Shown here: positions 6,617-16,348 of the stretch, piece by piece
How positions within the stretch are numbered: position 1 is the first letter of the stretch
How the letters are laid out: each line of letters begins with the position of its first letter
NCBI RefSeq assembly: GCF_025787225.1
Contig: NZ_CP090958.1
Location: 1,579,856 to 1,643,855, forward strand
Origin: Saxibacter everestensis
Lineage (GTDB): Bacteria; Actinomycetota; Actinomycetes; Actinomycetales; Brevibacteriaceae
Direction of reading: 5' to 3'
Length of the DNA: 64,000 bases
Position numbers and translations under genes: made by a program
Notes under the pieces: generated by a model
What the model was told of the DNA's origin: nothing
The model's database searches: none
What the model saw: only the letters and a program-made list of their open reading frames with translations

Positions 6617-8883
6617 TGGGACTGTTCTCAAAGCTGCTGAACCGGCCAGGCAGCCAGTCAGCGAAGGGTTTCGCCTGGACCGATGCCGCCCTCCCCCAGG
6701 TCGCTGAGCTGGAAGCCGACCTGAAACTGCTCAGCGACGACGAGCTGGGTGAAGCCGCTGCAGCAGCCTTTTCCGATTTCGCCGGGCGCGAAGCCCACAT
6801 TCGATTTGCCGGTATTGCACGTGAGGCCGCTCGACGCACCCTTGACGAGAGGGCGTTCGATTCGCAGATCCTCGGCCTGTTCGGATTGCTCAGCGGCAAC
6901 GTCGTCGAAATGGCGACCGGTGAAGGAAAGACCCTGGTCGGCGCGATGGCTGCCGCCGGCTACGCGCTGCAGGGCCGCACCGTGCAGGTGCTTTCGGTAA
7001 ATGACTATCTGGCCGGCCGCGATCGCGAGTGGATGGCGCCGATGCTCGACCTACTCGGTGTGACCTCGGCAAGCATCGATCAGAACAGCACGCTTGAGAA
7101 CCGGCAGGCTGCCTACGCCTCCGAGGTTTGCTACGCCGCTGTCAGTGAGGCCGGGTTCGACGTGCTTCGTGATCGATTCATCACCGAGGACGCCGAGAAG
7201 CGTATCCCCGAGCGCGATGTCGTCATCGTGGATGAAGCCGACTCGGTCCTGATCGACGAGGCGCGGGTGCCCCTCGTGTTGGCCGGAAGCACTGAAATCG
7301 ATCCGGCCGATGCCAAGATCGCCGAGCTGGTCGACGGCCTGAGCAAAGACGAACACTACGATGTCAGCCCGGACGGCCGAGCCGTCAGCCTGACCAGCGA
7401 CGGAATCGATCTGGTCGAGGAGAAGCTGGGCGGAATCGAACTCTACGGCGACGACTCGGAGACACTTGCCGCGGTCAATCTTGCGCTGTACGCCAAGGCC
7501 CTGGTGCACCGCGATGTGGATTATCTGGTTCACGGCGGCAGGGTGCGGCTGATCAGTGACTCCCGAGGTCGGATAGCCCAGCTGCAGCGCTGGCCGGACG
7601 GCCTGCAGGCCGCGATCGAGGCAAAGGAAGGCCTCGAAACCACTGAAAGCGGAGAGATCCTTGACAGCATCACAGTCGAAGAGCTCATCACCTCGTATCG
7701 GCTGATCTGCGGAATGACCGGAACCGCTGTGGCCGTCGGCGACGACCTGCGCGAATTCTACGATCTCGAGGTCGTCGTGATCGAACCAAACCTTCCGCTG
7801 CAGCGAGTGGACGAGGAGGACCGGCTCTACATTATGGAGTCCTCCAAGGAAAAGGCGCTTATCGCCGAAATCGTCGAGCAGCATAAGACCGGCCGACCGG
7901 TTCTGATCGGTACCCGGAGCGTGTCCGACAGCGAACGTCTCGCCGAGCAGCTCTCCGAGAAGGGTGTCGCCGTTCAGGTGCTTAACGCCAAGGACGACAG
8001 CCGGGAGGCTGAGATCATCGCCCGGGCAGGCACGAAAGGCACCGTCACCGTGTCAACCCAGATGGCAGGCCGCGGTACGGACATCCGCCTCGGCGGAGAA
8101 GAAGTCGCCGAGCTCGGCGGGCTGTTAGTGATCGGAGCCGGGCGTTACCAGAGTTCGCGCCTCGACGACCAGCTGCGCGGACGTGCCGGGCGTCAGGGCG
8201 ACCCCGGGCGTTCGATCTTCTTCACCAGCCTCGACGACGAACTGATGCACCGCGTTCCCGAGGCAAGCCGTTTCGTCACCGCCGGTGACGACAAAGGGCG
8301 AATCGACAACCGGCGCGCTCAGGCACTGGTTGAGCATGCCCAGCGAGTGGCCGAGGGCGAGAACACCGCGATTCACCGCGACACCTGGCGGTTCAACCAG
8401 CTTGTCCAGAAGCAGCGCGGCTTGGTGCTGGAAAAACGCTCCAGGGTACGCAAGGACGGCGAGGGCCAGGACGATGTGCGCGCGAAGGCCAAGGACCGCC
8501 TTGTTGAGGTCGAAGCCGAGTTCGGCGAAGAGGTGGTCGCGAAGGCGCTTACTGAGACTCTGCTGTTCCACCTGGACGAACGGTGGGTCGAGCACCTCGC
8601 CTTCCTGACCGACCTGCGCGAGGGCATCCACCTGCGCACCCTGGCGCGGGAACGTCCCCATGAGGCGTTCAATAAGGAATCGATTCAGGCATTCGCCTCG
8701 TTCTGGCCGGATGTCGTGGACACAAGCGCCGAGGCAATCGAAGCGGCGGAGTTCACCAGCGAGGGCGTGGACCTGCCGGCACACGGGATGAAGCGCCCAA
8801 GTTCCACCTGGACCTACCTCACCACCGAAACAACCTTCGGCTCGGATATAGAGACGTTTGTGAAGAAGGTGCAGCGCAAGTAG
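6616..8883 (+). CDS. secA2: Accessory preprotein translocase ATPase SecA2
   Basis: SecA2 is the second SecA paralogue of Actinobacteria. It drives export of a subset of proteins through SecYEG and is shorter than SecA1. The 755-residue product has Walker A GEGKT (102-106), Walker B VDEADSVL (205-212), the second motor domain with GTRSVSDSE and QMAGRGTDIRLGG, and a helical scaffold. There is no zinc-binding C-terminal tail, as is normal for SecA2. An in-frame earlier start (6556) exists, but ATG 6616 gives the TGATG overlap with the exonuclease gene and the expected N-terminus MGLFSKLL. No accessory Sec genes (secY2, asp) are nearby. Confidence 0.94.
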   Translation: MGLFSKLLNRPGSQSAKGFAWTDAALPQVAELEADLKLLSDDELGEAAAAAFSDFAGREAHIRFAGIAREAARRTLDERAFDSQILGLFGLLSGNVVEMATGEGKTLVGAMAAAGYALQGRTVQVLSVNDYLAGRDREWMAPMLDLLGVTSASIDQNSTLENRQAAYASEVCYAAVSEAGFDVLRDRFITEDAEKRIPERDVVIVDEADSVLIDEARVPLVLAGSTEIDPADAKIAELVDGLSKDEHYDVSPDGRAVSLTSDGIDLVEEKLGGIELYGDDSETLAAVNLALYAKALVHRDVDYLVHGGRVRLISDSRGRIAQLQRWPDGLQAAIEAKEGLETTESGEILDSITVEELITSYRLICGMTGTAVAVGDDLREFYDLEVVVIEPNLPLQRVDEEDRLYIMESSKEKALIAEIVEQHKTGRPVLIGTRSVSDSERLAEQLSEKGVAVQVLNAKDDSREAEIIARAGTKGTVTVSTQMAGRGTDIRLGGEEVAELGGLLVIGAGRYQSSRLDDQLRGRAGRQGDPGRSIFFTSLDDELMHRVPEASRFVTAGDDKGRIDNRRAQALVEHAQRVAEGENTAIHRDTWRFNQLVQKQRGLVLEKRSRVRKDGEGQDDVRAKAKDRLVEVEAEFGEEVVAKALTETLLFHLDERWVEHLAFLTDLREGIHLRTLARERPHEAFNKESIQAFASFWPDVVDTSAEAIEAAEFTSEGVDLPAHGMKRPSSTWTYLTTETTFGSDIETFVKKVQRK

Positions 8884-8922
8884 CTTGTGATGCCGTCGAG
8901 CGATTCAGCTCTGCCCTGGACG

Positions 8923-11667
8923 TCAGACGGCTGAGTATCCCACGACGCCGCGGCGCACCTTCTCGATCGCGGTCCGAACCCGTGGCTGCGTTTCACCGTC
9001 GGAGACCTTCGCCACCTGGTCCAGCAGGTCCAGGACCTGTTTCGCCCAGCGCACGAAGTCTCCGGCGGCGAGGTCGGTGCCGCGCAGCACGGCATCGAGA
9101 TTCCGCCCGTTCGCCCACTTGAACATCGGCCACACAAGGCCAAAATCCGGTTCTGCGGTCCGCGGAAGCTTATGCTGTGCCTCAATGTCGTCGAGCTCGG
9201 ACCAGACCTTCACCAGCGAATCAAGGGACGTGGACAGCCGTGCGCTGGGCAGGCGCTCGATAATCCCGGTTTCCTCGCGACGGGCCGAAAAGACGAGGGT
9301 CGAAGCCAGTGCCGCAATTTCCGGGGCATCGAGGCCCTCCCAGATCCCTGCCTTCAGCGACTGAGCCGTGAGCAGGTCCTTCTCGCCGTAGATGCGCCGG
9401 AGCACGGACGTATTGTCCGGCAGGTACCCGAGCTTCTCCAGTACCTCGCACACGCGGTCGAACACCCGCGCAATCGAGTTGGTTCTGCCCCGGATCTGAC
9501 GGACCAGGCCGTCGGTGTCCTTACGCAGGTTCCACCAGCGTTCGGCAAACCGGGCATGCGTCTCACGGTCCGGGCAGCCATGGCACGGGTTGGCCCGAAG
9601 GGCCTTGCGGAGGTCATCAATCCGGGCGTCCTCAGCCGCCGTGCGCTGAGGTTTGGTCATCCGGCTGTCGCCAGCGGCAGGTGGCAGCCCGCCCTCGTTC
9701 ACCGCATTGCGAAGCGAGGAGGAGAGATCGCGGCGGGACTTGGGGCTGCGGGCATCGAAACGTTTCGGTACCTTGATTCGCATCAACGCTTCGACGGGCT
9801 CCGCAATGTCGCTTTCCCGCAGCACTCGCATATGCCGGTCGACGGTCAGAATTGTGGGCAGCTGCACGGAACTCTTGCCGACCCGGCCTGGATGAATCAC
9901 CACTCCGATCGCCGCGCGTCGTCCACCGGACACCTCGATGACGTCGCCAAGGGCGAGTGCCAGCATCGACTCCTCGATGGCACGGCGTCGGAGTCGTGAC
10001 GTCCCGGAGGCTGCCCGCTTCTCCGCCGCCCCAAGCTCACGACGCAGCTCAAAGTACTCGGAGAAGTCGCCGAGATGGCATTCCATCGACGCGGCGTAGC
10101 CCGCGAGGGCTTCCTCGCGTTGACGCACCTGACGGGCGATGCCGACAACCCCCTTGTCCGCCTGAAACTGTGCGAACGAGGTCTCCAGGACCTTTCGAGC
10201 CTCTTCCCGGCCGACCTGAGTCACCAGGTTGGCGGACATGTTGTACGTCGGTCGAAAACTCGACTTCAGCTCGTAGGTGCGCCGTGAGGCGAGACCGCCC
10301 ACACCCGAGGGATCGATCCCCGGTGCCCAGAGCACGACCGCGTGGCCTTCGACGTCGATTCCGCGGCGGCCGGCCCGCCCGGTGAGCTGGGTGTACTCCC
10401 CCGCGGTGATCTCCGAGTGAGTCTCGCCATTGAACTTGACCAGTTTCTCCAGCACCACGGTGCGGGCCGGCATGTTGATGCCGAGCGCAAGCGTTTCGGT
10501 GGCGAAAACCGCCCGCACATAGCCGGCGAGGAAAAGCTGCTCGACCAACTCCTTGAACGTGGGAAGCATGCCGGCGTGGTGGGCCGCGAAGCCGTGGATC
10601 AGTCCGTCCCGGAAGCTGGCATAGCCGAGCACGTCGAGGTCCTCGCTGGAAAGGTCGGCGCAGCGTTCCTCGACGATTGAGCGAATGGTGGCACGTTCCT
10701 GTGGCGTGGTCAGCGACAGCTTCGCCGATAGGCACTGGTGCACCGCGGCGTCGCATCCGGCCCGGGAGAAAATGAAGGTGATCGCCGGAAGCAACCCTTC
10801 GGCATCGAGGCGCTTCAGCACCGCGATCCGGGATGCTTTCGGGACGACGCCTTCAGCCGGGCTGGTTCCGCGCCTGCTGTCGTTGCGACGGTTTCTGTTC
10901 CGCCGATGACCTGGCTGACCGAGGCGGCTGCGGCGAGATTCCTGTTCCGCAAGTTTCAGCAGTTCAGGGTTGACCCGAGTGGAATCGTCGCTTTCGAAAA
11001 GATCGTAGAGCGAGGTGCCCGCCATAATATGCTGCCAAAGTGGCACCGGCCGGTGTTCTGAGACGATGACGTCTGTCCTGCCGCGGACTTCGGCCAGCCA
11101 GGCGCCGAACTCCTCCGCGTTCGAGACGGTTGCGGACAGCGAGATGAGGCGCACCGGCGCTGGAAGGTGAATGATGACCTCCTCCCAGACCGGGCCGCGA
11201 AAGCGGTCGGCGAGGTAGTGCACCTCGTCCATCACGACGTAACCAAGGCCATCCAGCGCGGCGGAGTCCGCGTAGAGCATGTTGCGCAGCACCTCGGTCG
11301 TCATCACCACGATCTGGGCTTCACCGTTGATGGTCAGATCGCCGGTCAGCAGGCCGACCGATTCCTCACCGTAGACGGAGACGAGTTCGGCGTACTTCTG
11401 GTTGCTCAGCGCCTTGATCGGTGTGGTGTAAAAGGCTTTCTTGCCTTGCGAGACGGCCAGGTGAACACCGAACTCCGCCACCACTGTCTTGCCCGCCCCG
11501 GTCGGCGCCGCGACCAGGACTGACCTTCCCGCTTCGAGGGCGATGCAGGCCTGCTCCTGGAATTCATCGAGCTCGAAGCCGATGCCGGCTGTGAAGGCGG
11601 CCAGTTCAGTCCTGGCGGCCTTCGCCTGCTGCCGCGCGTGTGCGTATCTTTCGGCGGGCGTAGACAT
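8923..11667 (-). CDS. helY: Ski2/Mtr4-like DEVH-box RNA helicase HelY
   Basis: This 914-residue superfamily 2 helicase carries motif I APTGAGKT (54-61), motif II DEVH, SLSATVSN, and motif VI QLTGRAGRRGID. These are followed by the long Ski2-type C-terminal region with a DSHCT-like end. Mycobacterial HelY (Rv2092c) is the likely orthologue and lies next to tatC there too. A role in RNA turnover is inferred from the eukaryotic relatives. The ATG at 11667 follows TAGGGT plus 6 nt, so the gene probably has its own leaderless promoter 58 bp after tatC. It is convergent with secA2. Confidence 0.94.
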   Translation of the reverse strand: MSTPAERYAHARQQAKAARTELAAFTAGIGFELDEFQEQACIALEAGRSVLVAAPTGAGKTVVAEFGVHLAVSQGKKAFYTTPIKALSNQKYAELVSVYGEESVGLLTGDLTINGEAQIVVMTTEVLRNMLYADSAALDGLGYVVMDEVHYLADRFRGPVWEEVIIHLPAPVRLISLSATVSNAEEFGAWLAEVRGRTDVIVSEHRPVPLWQHIMAGTSLYDLFESDDSTRVNPELLKLAEQESRRSRLGQPGHRRNRNRRNDSRRGTSPAEGVVPKASRIAVLKRLDAEGLLPAITFIFSRAGCDAAVHQCLSAKLSLTTPQERATIRSIVEERCADLSSEDLDVLGYASFRDGLIHGFAAHHAGMLPTFKELVEQLFLAGYVRAVFATETLALGINMPARTVVLEKLVKFNGETHSEITAGEYTQLTGRAGRRGIDVEGHAVVLWAPGIDPSGVGGLASRRTYELKSSFRPTYNMSANLVTQVGREEARKVLETSFAQFQADKGVVGIARQVRQREEALAGYAASMECHLGDFSEYFELRRELGAAEKRAASGTSRLRRRAIEESMLALALGDVIEVSGGRRAAIGVVIHPGRVGKSSVQLPTILTVDRHMRVLRESDIAEPVEALMRIKVPKRFDARSPKSRRDLSSSLRNAVNEGGLPPAAGDSRMTKPQRTAAEDARIDDLRKALRANPCHGCPDRETHARFAERWWNLRKDTDGLVRQIRGRTNSIARVFDRVCEVLEKLGYLPDNTSVLRRIYGEKDLLTAQSLKAGIWEGLDAPEIAALASTLVFSARREETGIIERLPSARLSTSLDSLVKVWSELDDIEAQHKLPRTAEPDFGLVWPMFKWANGRNLDAVLRGTDLAAGDFVRWAKQVLDLLDQVAKVSDGETQPRVRTAIEKVRRGVVGYSAV

Positions 11668-11725
11668 GGTTCCACCCTAGTTGTTCGATGCTGCCGTAAC
11701 AGAACCCGGCCCGGTGGGCGAAGAG

Positions 11726-12541
11726 CTACTCGTCGGCCTCGTCCTCATCGGGAACCCAGGTGCCGTCGGCAATCGCCCTCGCCTTTCGCCGCTTGTCGCC
11801 CAGCACGCACACTCCCCAGGCCAGCATGAACAACAGCAGCATGGGAAGGACGAGAAAGAACATCGACAGCGCATCGGGCGACGGGGTGGCCACCGCGGCG
11901 AAGGTGAACACGATAAGCACAATGATCCGCCAGGACTTGAGGATGCGTTTGGCGGTCAGAATACCCATCAGGTTCAGGCCGACCATTATCACCGGAAGCA
12001 CGAACGCCAGTCCGAACACCAGGATGATGACCATCACGAAGGTCAGGTAGTCCTGTGCCGGGATGATGTTGGAAGCGCCCGAGGGGGTGAACTCGGTCAG
12101 CGCCTTCACGGCGTTCGGTAGCGCGAAGAACGCCAGCGAGGCGCCGCCCAGAAACAATGGAACTGCTGCCGCCAGGAAGCTCAGCGAAAACCGCCGCTCC
12201 TTCTTGGTCAACCCAGGGGTGACGAATGCCCAGACCTGGTAAAGCCAGACCGGCGAGGTGATGATGATGCCGATGAACAACGACATCTTGATCTTCATGT
12301 CGAAGGCGGAGGCGACCCCGGCGAAGTTCACCTCGGCGTTGCGTCCTTCCCGGCCGCCGACCTCGAGAACGGGCCGCTGCAGGATTTCGAACACCACGTC
12401 GTAGAGAAACCAGCCGGCCACTCCACCGAGGACGATGGCGACGGCAGCGATGATGAGGCGATTGCGCAGCTCGATAAGGTGCCCTTTTAGGGGCATTCGC
12501 CCTTCGGGATCTCTCGTGCGACGCGCCAATGTCCGCGCCAC
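11726..12541 (-). CDS. tatC: Twin-arginine translocase subunit TatC
   Basis: TatC is the signal-peptide-receptor component of the Tat pathway that exports folded proteins. The 271-residue protein has the N-terminal signature GHLIELRNRL (20-29), six predicted transmembrane helices, the periplasmic loop with EVNFAG and the conserved TPGLTKKERR cytoplasmic region, and a charged C-terminus (DEDEADE). The annotated start is GTG 12541; an internal ATG 15 codons later (MPLKGHLIEL) is also possible. It begins 6 nt after the tatA stop. No tatB is visible, which is usual for minimal TatAC arrangements in some Actinobacteria, where tatB lies elsewhere. Confidence 0.95.
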   Translation of the reverse strand: MARTLARRTRDPEGRMPLKGHLIELRNRLIIAAVAIVLGGVAGWFLYDVVFEILQRPVLEVGGREGRNAEVNFAGVASAFDMKIKMSLFIGIIITSPVWLYQVWAFVTPGLTKKERRFSLSFLAAAVPLFLGGASLAFFALPNAVKALTEFTPSGASNIIPAQDYLTFVMVIILVFGLAFVLPVIMVGLNLMGILTAKRILKSWRIIVLIVFTFAAVATPSPDALSMFFLVLPMLLLFMLAWGVCVLGDKRRKARAIADGTWVPDEDEADE

Positions 12542-12547
12542 GCCGGT

Positions 12548-12826
12548 CTAGGCGTCAGAGCTGCCGTTGGGACGGCCGGTCTGCTCAGGGGTCTGCTTCG
12601 GGGTCTGCGGAGTGTCGACTACCCGGCCTTCCAACGGCCGCTGTACCTGGCGGTCTGCGTCGTCGTCTTCGTCATCGGGCTTGTCGTCCCGGAGATCCTT
12701 GACCTCTGACTTGAAGATCTTCAGGGACTTGCCGATGTTACGAGCCATCCCCGGCAGTTTTGGCGCACCAAAAATGAGCAGAATAACGATCAACAGAATA
12801 AGAATGTGCCACGGCTCTGGTCGCAT
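12548..12826 (-). CDS. tatA: Sec-independent translocase subunit TatA
   Basis: TatA forms the translocation pore together with TatC. The 92-residue protein has one N-terminal membrane helix (ILILLIVILLIFG), the hinge APKLPGMARNIGKSLKIFKSE that begins the amphipathic helix, and a long acidic, disordered C-terminus. A strong AGGAGG lies 8 nt upstream of the ATG. The gene is co-directional with pafB-pafC and the small coiled-coil gene, and immediately precedes tatC. Confidence 0.94.
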   Translation of the reverse strand: MRPEPWHILILLIVILLIFGAPKLPGMARNIGKSLKIFKSEVKDLRDDKPDDEDDDADRQVQRPLEGRVVDTPQTPKQTPEQTGRPNGSSDA

Positions 12827-12890
12827 GGTGCTGCCTCCTAGGAAGGGACGTCTCTAGTCAATACTACGTGCACCGCCAGCGCGATGTGCG

Positions 12891-13184
12891 CTAGCGTGAG
12901 CTTTTCTGTTTCGCTCTAAGCTTTGTGCGCCGGTCGCGAATGCGCCGGGCCCGAAGCTGCGTCGGGTCGGCGAAAATCGCCAATTCGGCTTGAGATTCAC
13001 TGGCATCTCCCAGCTGCTCGACCTGATCCGTCAGCTCGGCGAGCTTCTCGCCGGTATCGGCGACCTCTTCCATCAGCGTGACGCCCTTGCGGAACAGCGT
13101 GAAGCCGAGGTAGGCCAGAATCGCCAGAGCCGCCAGTACCAGAACGGTCCACAGTATTACCCACATCCACCAAGTCATTGTCAC
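12891..13184 (-). CDS. Small membrane-anchored coiled-coil protein
   Basis: This 97-residue protein has one N-terminal transmembrane helix (about 5-30), a short helical region with heptad-like spacing (LMEEVADTGEKLAELTDQVEQL) and a basic C-terminus (RARRIRDRRTKLRAKQK). I do not recognise a named family. The GTG start shares a base with the pafC stop (TAGTG), so it is coupled to pafBC; an ATG two codons further in is an alternative start. Its position between pafC and tatA suggests a constitutively co-transcribed membrane accessory protein, but no function can be assigned. Confidence 0.75.
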   Translation of the reverse strand: MTMTWWMWVILWTVLVLAALAILAYLGFTLFRKGVTLMEEVADTGEKLAELTDQVEQLGDASESQAELAIFADPTQLRARRIRDRRTKLRAKQKSSR

Positions 13185-14155
13185 TAGCCTAACGTCTGGG
13201 CGTATCGGGTCAGAGCAGCGCGCGCTACCTGAGCTGCGTCGAGGTTGATGCCTGGTGGATTCACCACGCGCGCGCTACCGCCCTCGCGAAGCAGAAGGGG
13301 GCCAAGCCAGGCGGTGTCCGCCGTGCGCAAGGTGACTTCGAGTCGCCCCTCGGGTAGGTCCCTGCTGGTTTGGATCGGGTAGTATTCGGCGATCCAGGCG
13401 GACTGCGGATCGAGTTCAAGCGTGACCTCGATATCGGTCTCCGACGGCGCAAAAATTCCCTTGTCCAGATTTCGGGATCTGGCGCTTGCCGGAGGGGTGC
13501 CTGCCACGTTCAGTACCTCGATGTCTGAAATCCGGTCAGTGCGGAACAAGCGGACGTCCTCCGCCCTATGACACCACCCCTCGAGGTACCACTGGCCGTC
13601 GGAAGTCAGAAGGCGCATCGGGTCGACGTCCCGTTCGGTGACCTCGTCGCGCTGCGGCACCAGGTACTTGATGTGAACCCGTCGGCTGGTGCTCAGGGCG
13701 CGACGCAGGTCAGCTATGACGTTCTCGGCGCCCGCGCTGTCCAGGTCTACCCGAACCGAGCGCGCCGCCGCGGACGAGTCCCCGGTGGCTTCGGTCAGCT
13801 TTGCCAGCGCGCTGTCCAGCGATTCCCGGTCGTGCAGCCCCGCGACGTCGGCGAGGGTTCGCAGGCCCACGATCAGGCTCAGGGCCTCATCGAACGACAG
13901 GCGCACAGGTTTGGCGAGTTCCTCGGCGTTGCCGAGGAACACCTGGCCGGATTCCCAGTCAGCCTCGATCAGGTCATCCGGCATATGGCCGGGGGTTCCG
14001 CAAACGAACAACAACTCGAGGTCGGACACGACATCGTCTTCGCTGATGCCGAAGTGCTTTGCGGTCTCGGACAGCGCCACCCCCTGATGGTCAAGGAGAT
14101 ACGGCACCATGGCGAGCAATCGCGACAGGTGGTCCGGCGCCGGTACGACGGCCAT
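13184..14155 (-). CDS. pafC: WYL-domain transcriptional regulator PafC
   Basis: PafB and PafC form a heterodimeric activator of the LexA-independent DNA-damage response in mycobacteria. The 323-residue protein has an N-terminal winged helix (LLAMVPYLLDHQGVALSETAK), a central WYL domain (WYLEGWCHRAEDVRLFRTDRI) and the WCX C-terminal domain. The ATG directly abuts the pafB stop, so both are made from one mRNA in balanced amounts. The name Paf (proteasome accessory factor) reflects location rather than a proteasome function. Confidence 0.92.
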   Translation of the reverse strand: MAVVPAPDHLSRLLAMVPYLLDHQGVALSETAKHFGISEDDVVSDLELLFVCGTPGHMPDDLIEADWESGQVFLGNAEELAKPVRLSFDEALSLIVGLRTLADVAGLHDRESLDSALAKLTEATGDSSAAARSVRVDLDSAGAENVIADLRRALSTSRRVHIKYLVPQRDEVTERDVDPMRLLTSDGQWYLEGWCHRAEDVRLFRTDRISDIEVLNVAGTPPASARSRNLDKGIFAPSETDIEVTLELDPQSAWIAEYYPIQTSRDLPEGRLEVTLRTADTAWLGPLLLREGGSARVVNPPGINLDAAQVARAALTRYAQTLG

Positions 14156-15148
14156 CTACTCAGCCTCCTCAAGGAATCGTTGCAGATGGTTGATGACGGC
14201 CTGCCGGAGCGATTCCGGAGTCAGAACGTAGACGTCCGGCCCGTAGCTGGCCAGTTCTGCCGCGAAGGACCGGGTGTCGGTGAACCGGATACTGATCTCA
14301 TCGCCGTCCCAGTTGTTCGGCTCTTCCACGCCCCGCTCCGCCCGCATCCGCAGTGAATGGGCCGTGCCGGGGGCTAGCTGCAGCTTGGCCGTCTGCTCCA
14401 CCACGTCGCTCGATCGTGAAGCCAGGACGGCACGAGCGTCGAAGTCATCCGGAATTGTGTAAGCGCCGGGCTTGCTGTCAGATTTGACGTTGCCTTCAAT
14501 GCGGGAAAGCCGGAAAACCCGCGCCGCGTCCCGATCGAGGTCGTAACCACTGACGTACCAGCGCCCATGCCAGGTCAGCAGGCCCCAGGGCTGCAGCCGG
14601 CGCAGGGTCGGAGCGGACTGGCCGCCGGGTTTGCGGTAACTGAAGGTGACGACGGTTTTGCTGATCACCGCACGGTACAGCGGCGCGAACGCAGGCTCGG
14701 ACGTTCGTACCCTCGGCTCGACGCCGATCAGCGACTCCTGGTCGGCTTCGACGCCGAGTGCCTTGAGCTTGGTCAGCGCACGTGCCGCCGGGCCGGCAAG
14801 TGATGCCTGTTGCCAGACCCGGGACGCCAGGCCAAGCACGGTGGCTTCGGCCTGGGTGAAGTTCAGCGGCGGCAGCTCATAGGCTTCCCGATCGATCTTG
14901 TAGCCCATCGTGGTGGTGTCGTCATCGAAATAGGACTCGGATGATCCGGTCAGCACCGGAATGCCCAATTCTCGTAAATCGTCCTTGTCCCGCTCGAACA
15001 TGCGCTCGAATGCGTCGGACGACTTTTGGGTCGAGTACTGCGGCACGGCCTGCCGGATTTGTTCCTTGCTGAGCCAGGTACGCGTCCACAGCAACGCGAT
15101 AACGAGATTGAGCAAACGTTCAGTTCGCTGGGAAGACACAGATGCCAC
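14156..15148 (-). CDS. pafB: WYL-domain transcriptional regulator PafB
   Basis: This is the partner of PafC in the single-strand-DNA-responsive activator of recA and other repair genes, as known from mycobacteria. The 330-residue protein has an N-terminal HTH (ERLLNLVIALLWTRTWLSKEQIRQA), the WYL module (WGLLTWHGRWYVSGYDLDRDAARVFRLSRI, split here across the usual strands) and a WCX domain. The GTG start at 15148 follows TAGGTT (15161-15156) by 7 nt, consistent with a leaderless transcript. It diverges from the DUF3866 gene with only 34 bp between the two starts. Confidence 0.92.
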   Translation of the reverse strand: MASVSSQRTERLLNLVIALLWTRTWLSKEQIRQAVPQYSTQKSSDAFERMFERDKDDLRELGIPVLTGSSESYFDDDTTTMGYKIDREAYELPPLNFTQAEATVLGLASRVWQQASLAGPAARALTKLKALGVEADQESLIGVEPRVRTSEPAFAPLYRAVISKTVVTFSYRKPGGQSAPTLRRLQPWGLLTWHGRWYVSGYDLDRDAARVFRLSRIEGNVKSDSKPGAYTIPDDFDARAVLASRSSDVVEQTAKLQLAPGTAHSLRMRAERGVEEPNNWDGDEISIRFTDTRSFAAELASYGPDVYVLTPESLRQAVINHLQRFLEEAE

Positions 15149-15182
15149 GATAAGTAACCTACACGTTTGGTAGCGTCGAGGC

Positions 15183-16295
15183 GTGATTCATTGGCGTGAA
15201 GGACGGGTAATTTCCCAGCGAGCGGAATGGCCTGGCGTGCGGGAAGTCGTCGTGCGGCTGGCTACGCCCCTGCCCGAGGCGAGCGAGCCGGTCGAGATCC
15301 GCGCCATCGCCTTCCTGGACGAGATCGGAAGGCCTGAGGTGGACGACCGCGTTCTGCTCAACGTTTCCGCGCTGGCGCGTGGGCTCGGAACCGGCGGATT
15401 TGCCTTGATTGTGGCGATTCCGGATCGGTTGCCGGCTGACCCGCCGCCGTCCGACGGTCACCTGGTCAAGGCCCGGTATACGCCGTTGCAGACGATGGTG
15501 CTTGGCGTCGACGACCAGGAGTCGCCGCACCACGAAACGCTGCGTGACGTAGCTTCGCTCGAAGGCCTGCCAGTCATTGTGGCCGATCTTCATTCGGCCG
15601 TGCCGGCGATCGTGGCCGGAATTTATGCCGCGAGCCCCGGCGCCCGCGTGGCGTACGTGATGACGGATGGCGGCGCGTTGCCTGCCCGCTTCTCCCGGTC
15701 CGTAGCGGAACTGACCTCGGCCGGCCGGTTGCTGGGCACGGTCAGCGTCGGGCAGAGCTTCGGCGGTGACCTTGAGGCGGTCACCGTGCACACCGGATTA
15801 CTCGCCGCCAAAGAGGTACTGAAGGCCGATATTGTCATCGTGGCGCAGGGCCCCGGTAACCTCGGCACCGGCACGCCATGGGGATTCTCGGGCGTTGCCG
15901 CAGGCGAGGCGCTGAACGCGGCCGGGGTACTTGGCGGCCGGCCGATTGCCTCGCTGCGGGTGTCCGGCGCGGACCTGCGTGAACGTCACCTCGGAATCTC
16001 GCACCACTCGCTGACCGCGTACGGGAAGGTTGCCCTGGCCCCGAGCGAGGTCGTGGTGCCGAAGTTCAGCGGTGAGCTCGCGGATCTCGGCGCCAGGGTT
16101 GTCGAACAGGCACTGCAGCTCGGCGTGCCCCGGGGCAGGCACTCACTTGTGGAGGTTGCGACGGACGGGTTGTATCAGGCCTTGCAGGGCAGCCCGGCAC
16201 GACTCTCAACGATGGGACGCGGACTGGACGAGGACCCCTCATCATTCCTGGCCGCGGCCGCTGCCGGCCGATACGCCGCACTGCTGCTCACCTAG
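15183..16295 (+). CDS. DUF3866 family protein
   Basis: This is a conserved actinobacterial protein of unknown function, recognised by its overall sequence (IHWREGRVI start; HHSLTAYGKVALAPS; GPGNLGTGTPWGFSG). The 370-residue product has no signal peptide or membrane segments. The glycine-rich AQGPGNLGTGTPWG stretch could be a nucleotide or substrate loop, but that is a guess. The GTG start at 15183 follows TAGCGT by 6 nt, again a leaderless arrangement, and it shares a 34-bp divergent promoter region with pafB. It ends before a strong bidirectional hairpin at 16349-16381. Confidence 0.85.
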   Translation: MIHWREGRVISQRAEWPGVREVVVRLATPLPEASEPVEIRAIAFLDEIGRPEVDDRVLLNVSALARGLGTGGFALIVAIPDRLPADPPPSDGHLVKARYTPLQTMVLGVDDQESPHHETLRDVASLEGLPVIVADLHSAVPAIVAGIYAASPGARVAYVMTDGGALPARFSRSVAELTSAGRLLGTVSVGQSFGGDLEAVTVHTGLLAAKEVLKADIVIVAQGPGNLGTGTPWGFSGVAAGEALNAAGVLGGRPIASLRVSGADLRERHLGISHHSLTAYGKVALAPSEVVVPKFSGELADLGARVVEQALQLGVPRGRHSLVEVATDGLYQALQGSPARLSTMGRGLDEDPSSFLAAAAAGRYAALLLT

Positions 16296-16348
16296 CCGGT
16301 GGTCGGCTGATAGCGCCCCTGCCTCCGATAAACAATCCCCGATAGACA

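Noticed and set aside
12548-12826. tatB rather than tatA
   Set aside because: The short hinge and APKLPGMARNIG pattern with a tail of about 60 acidic residues fits TatA, and it directly precedes tatC.
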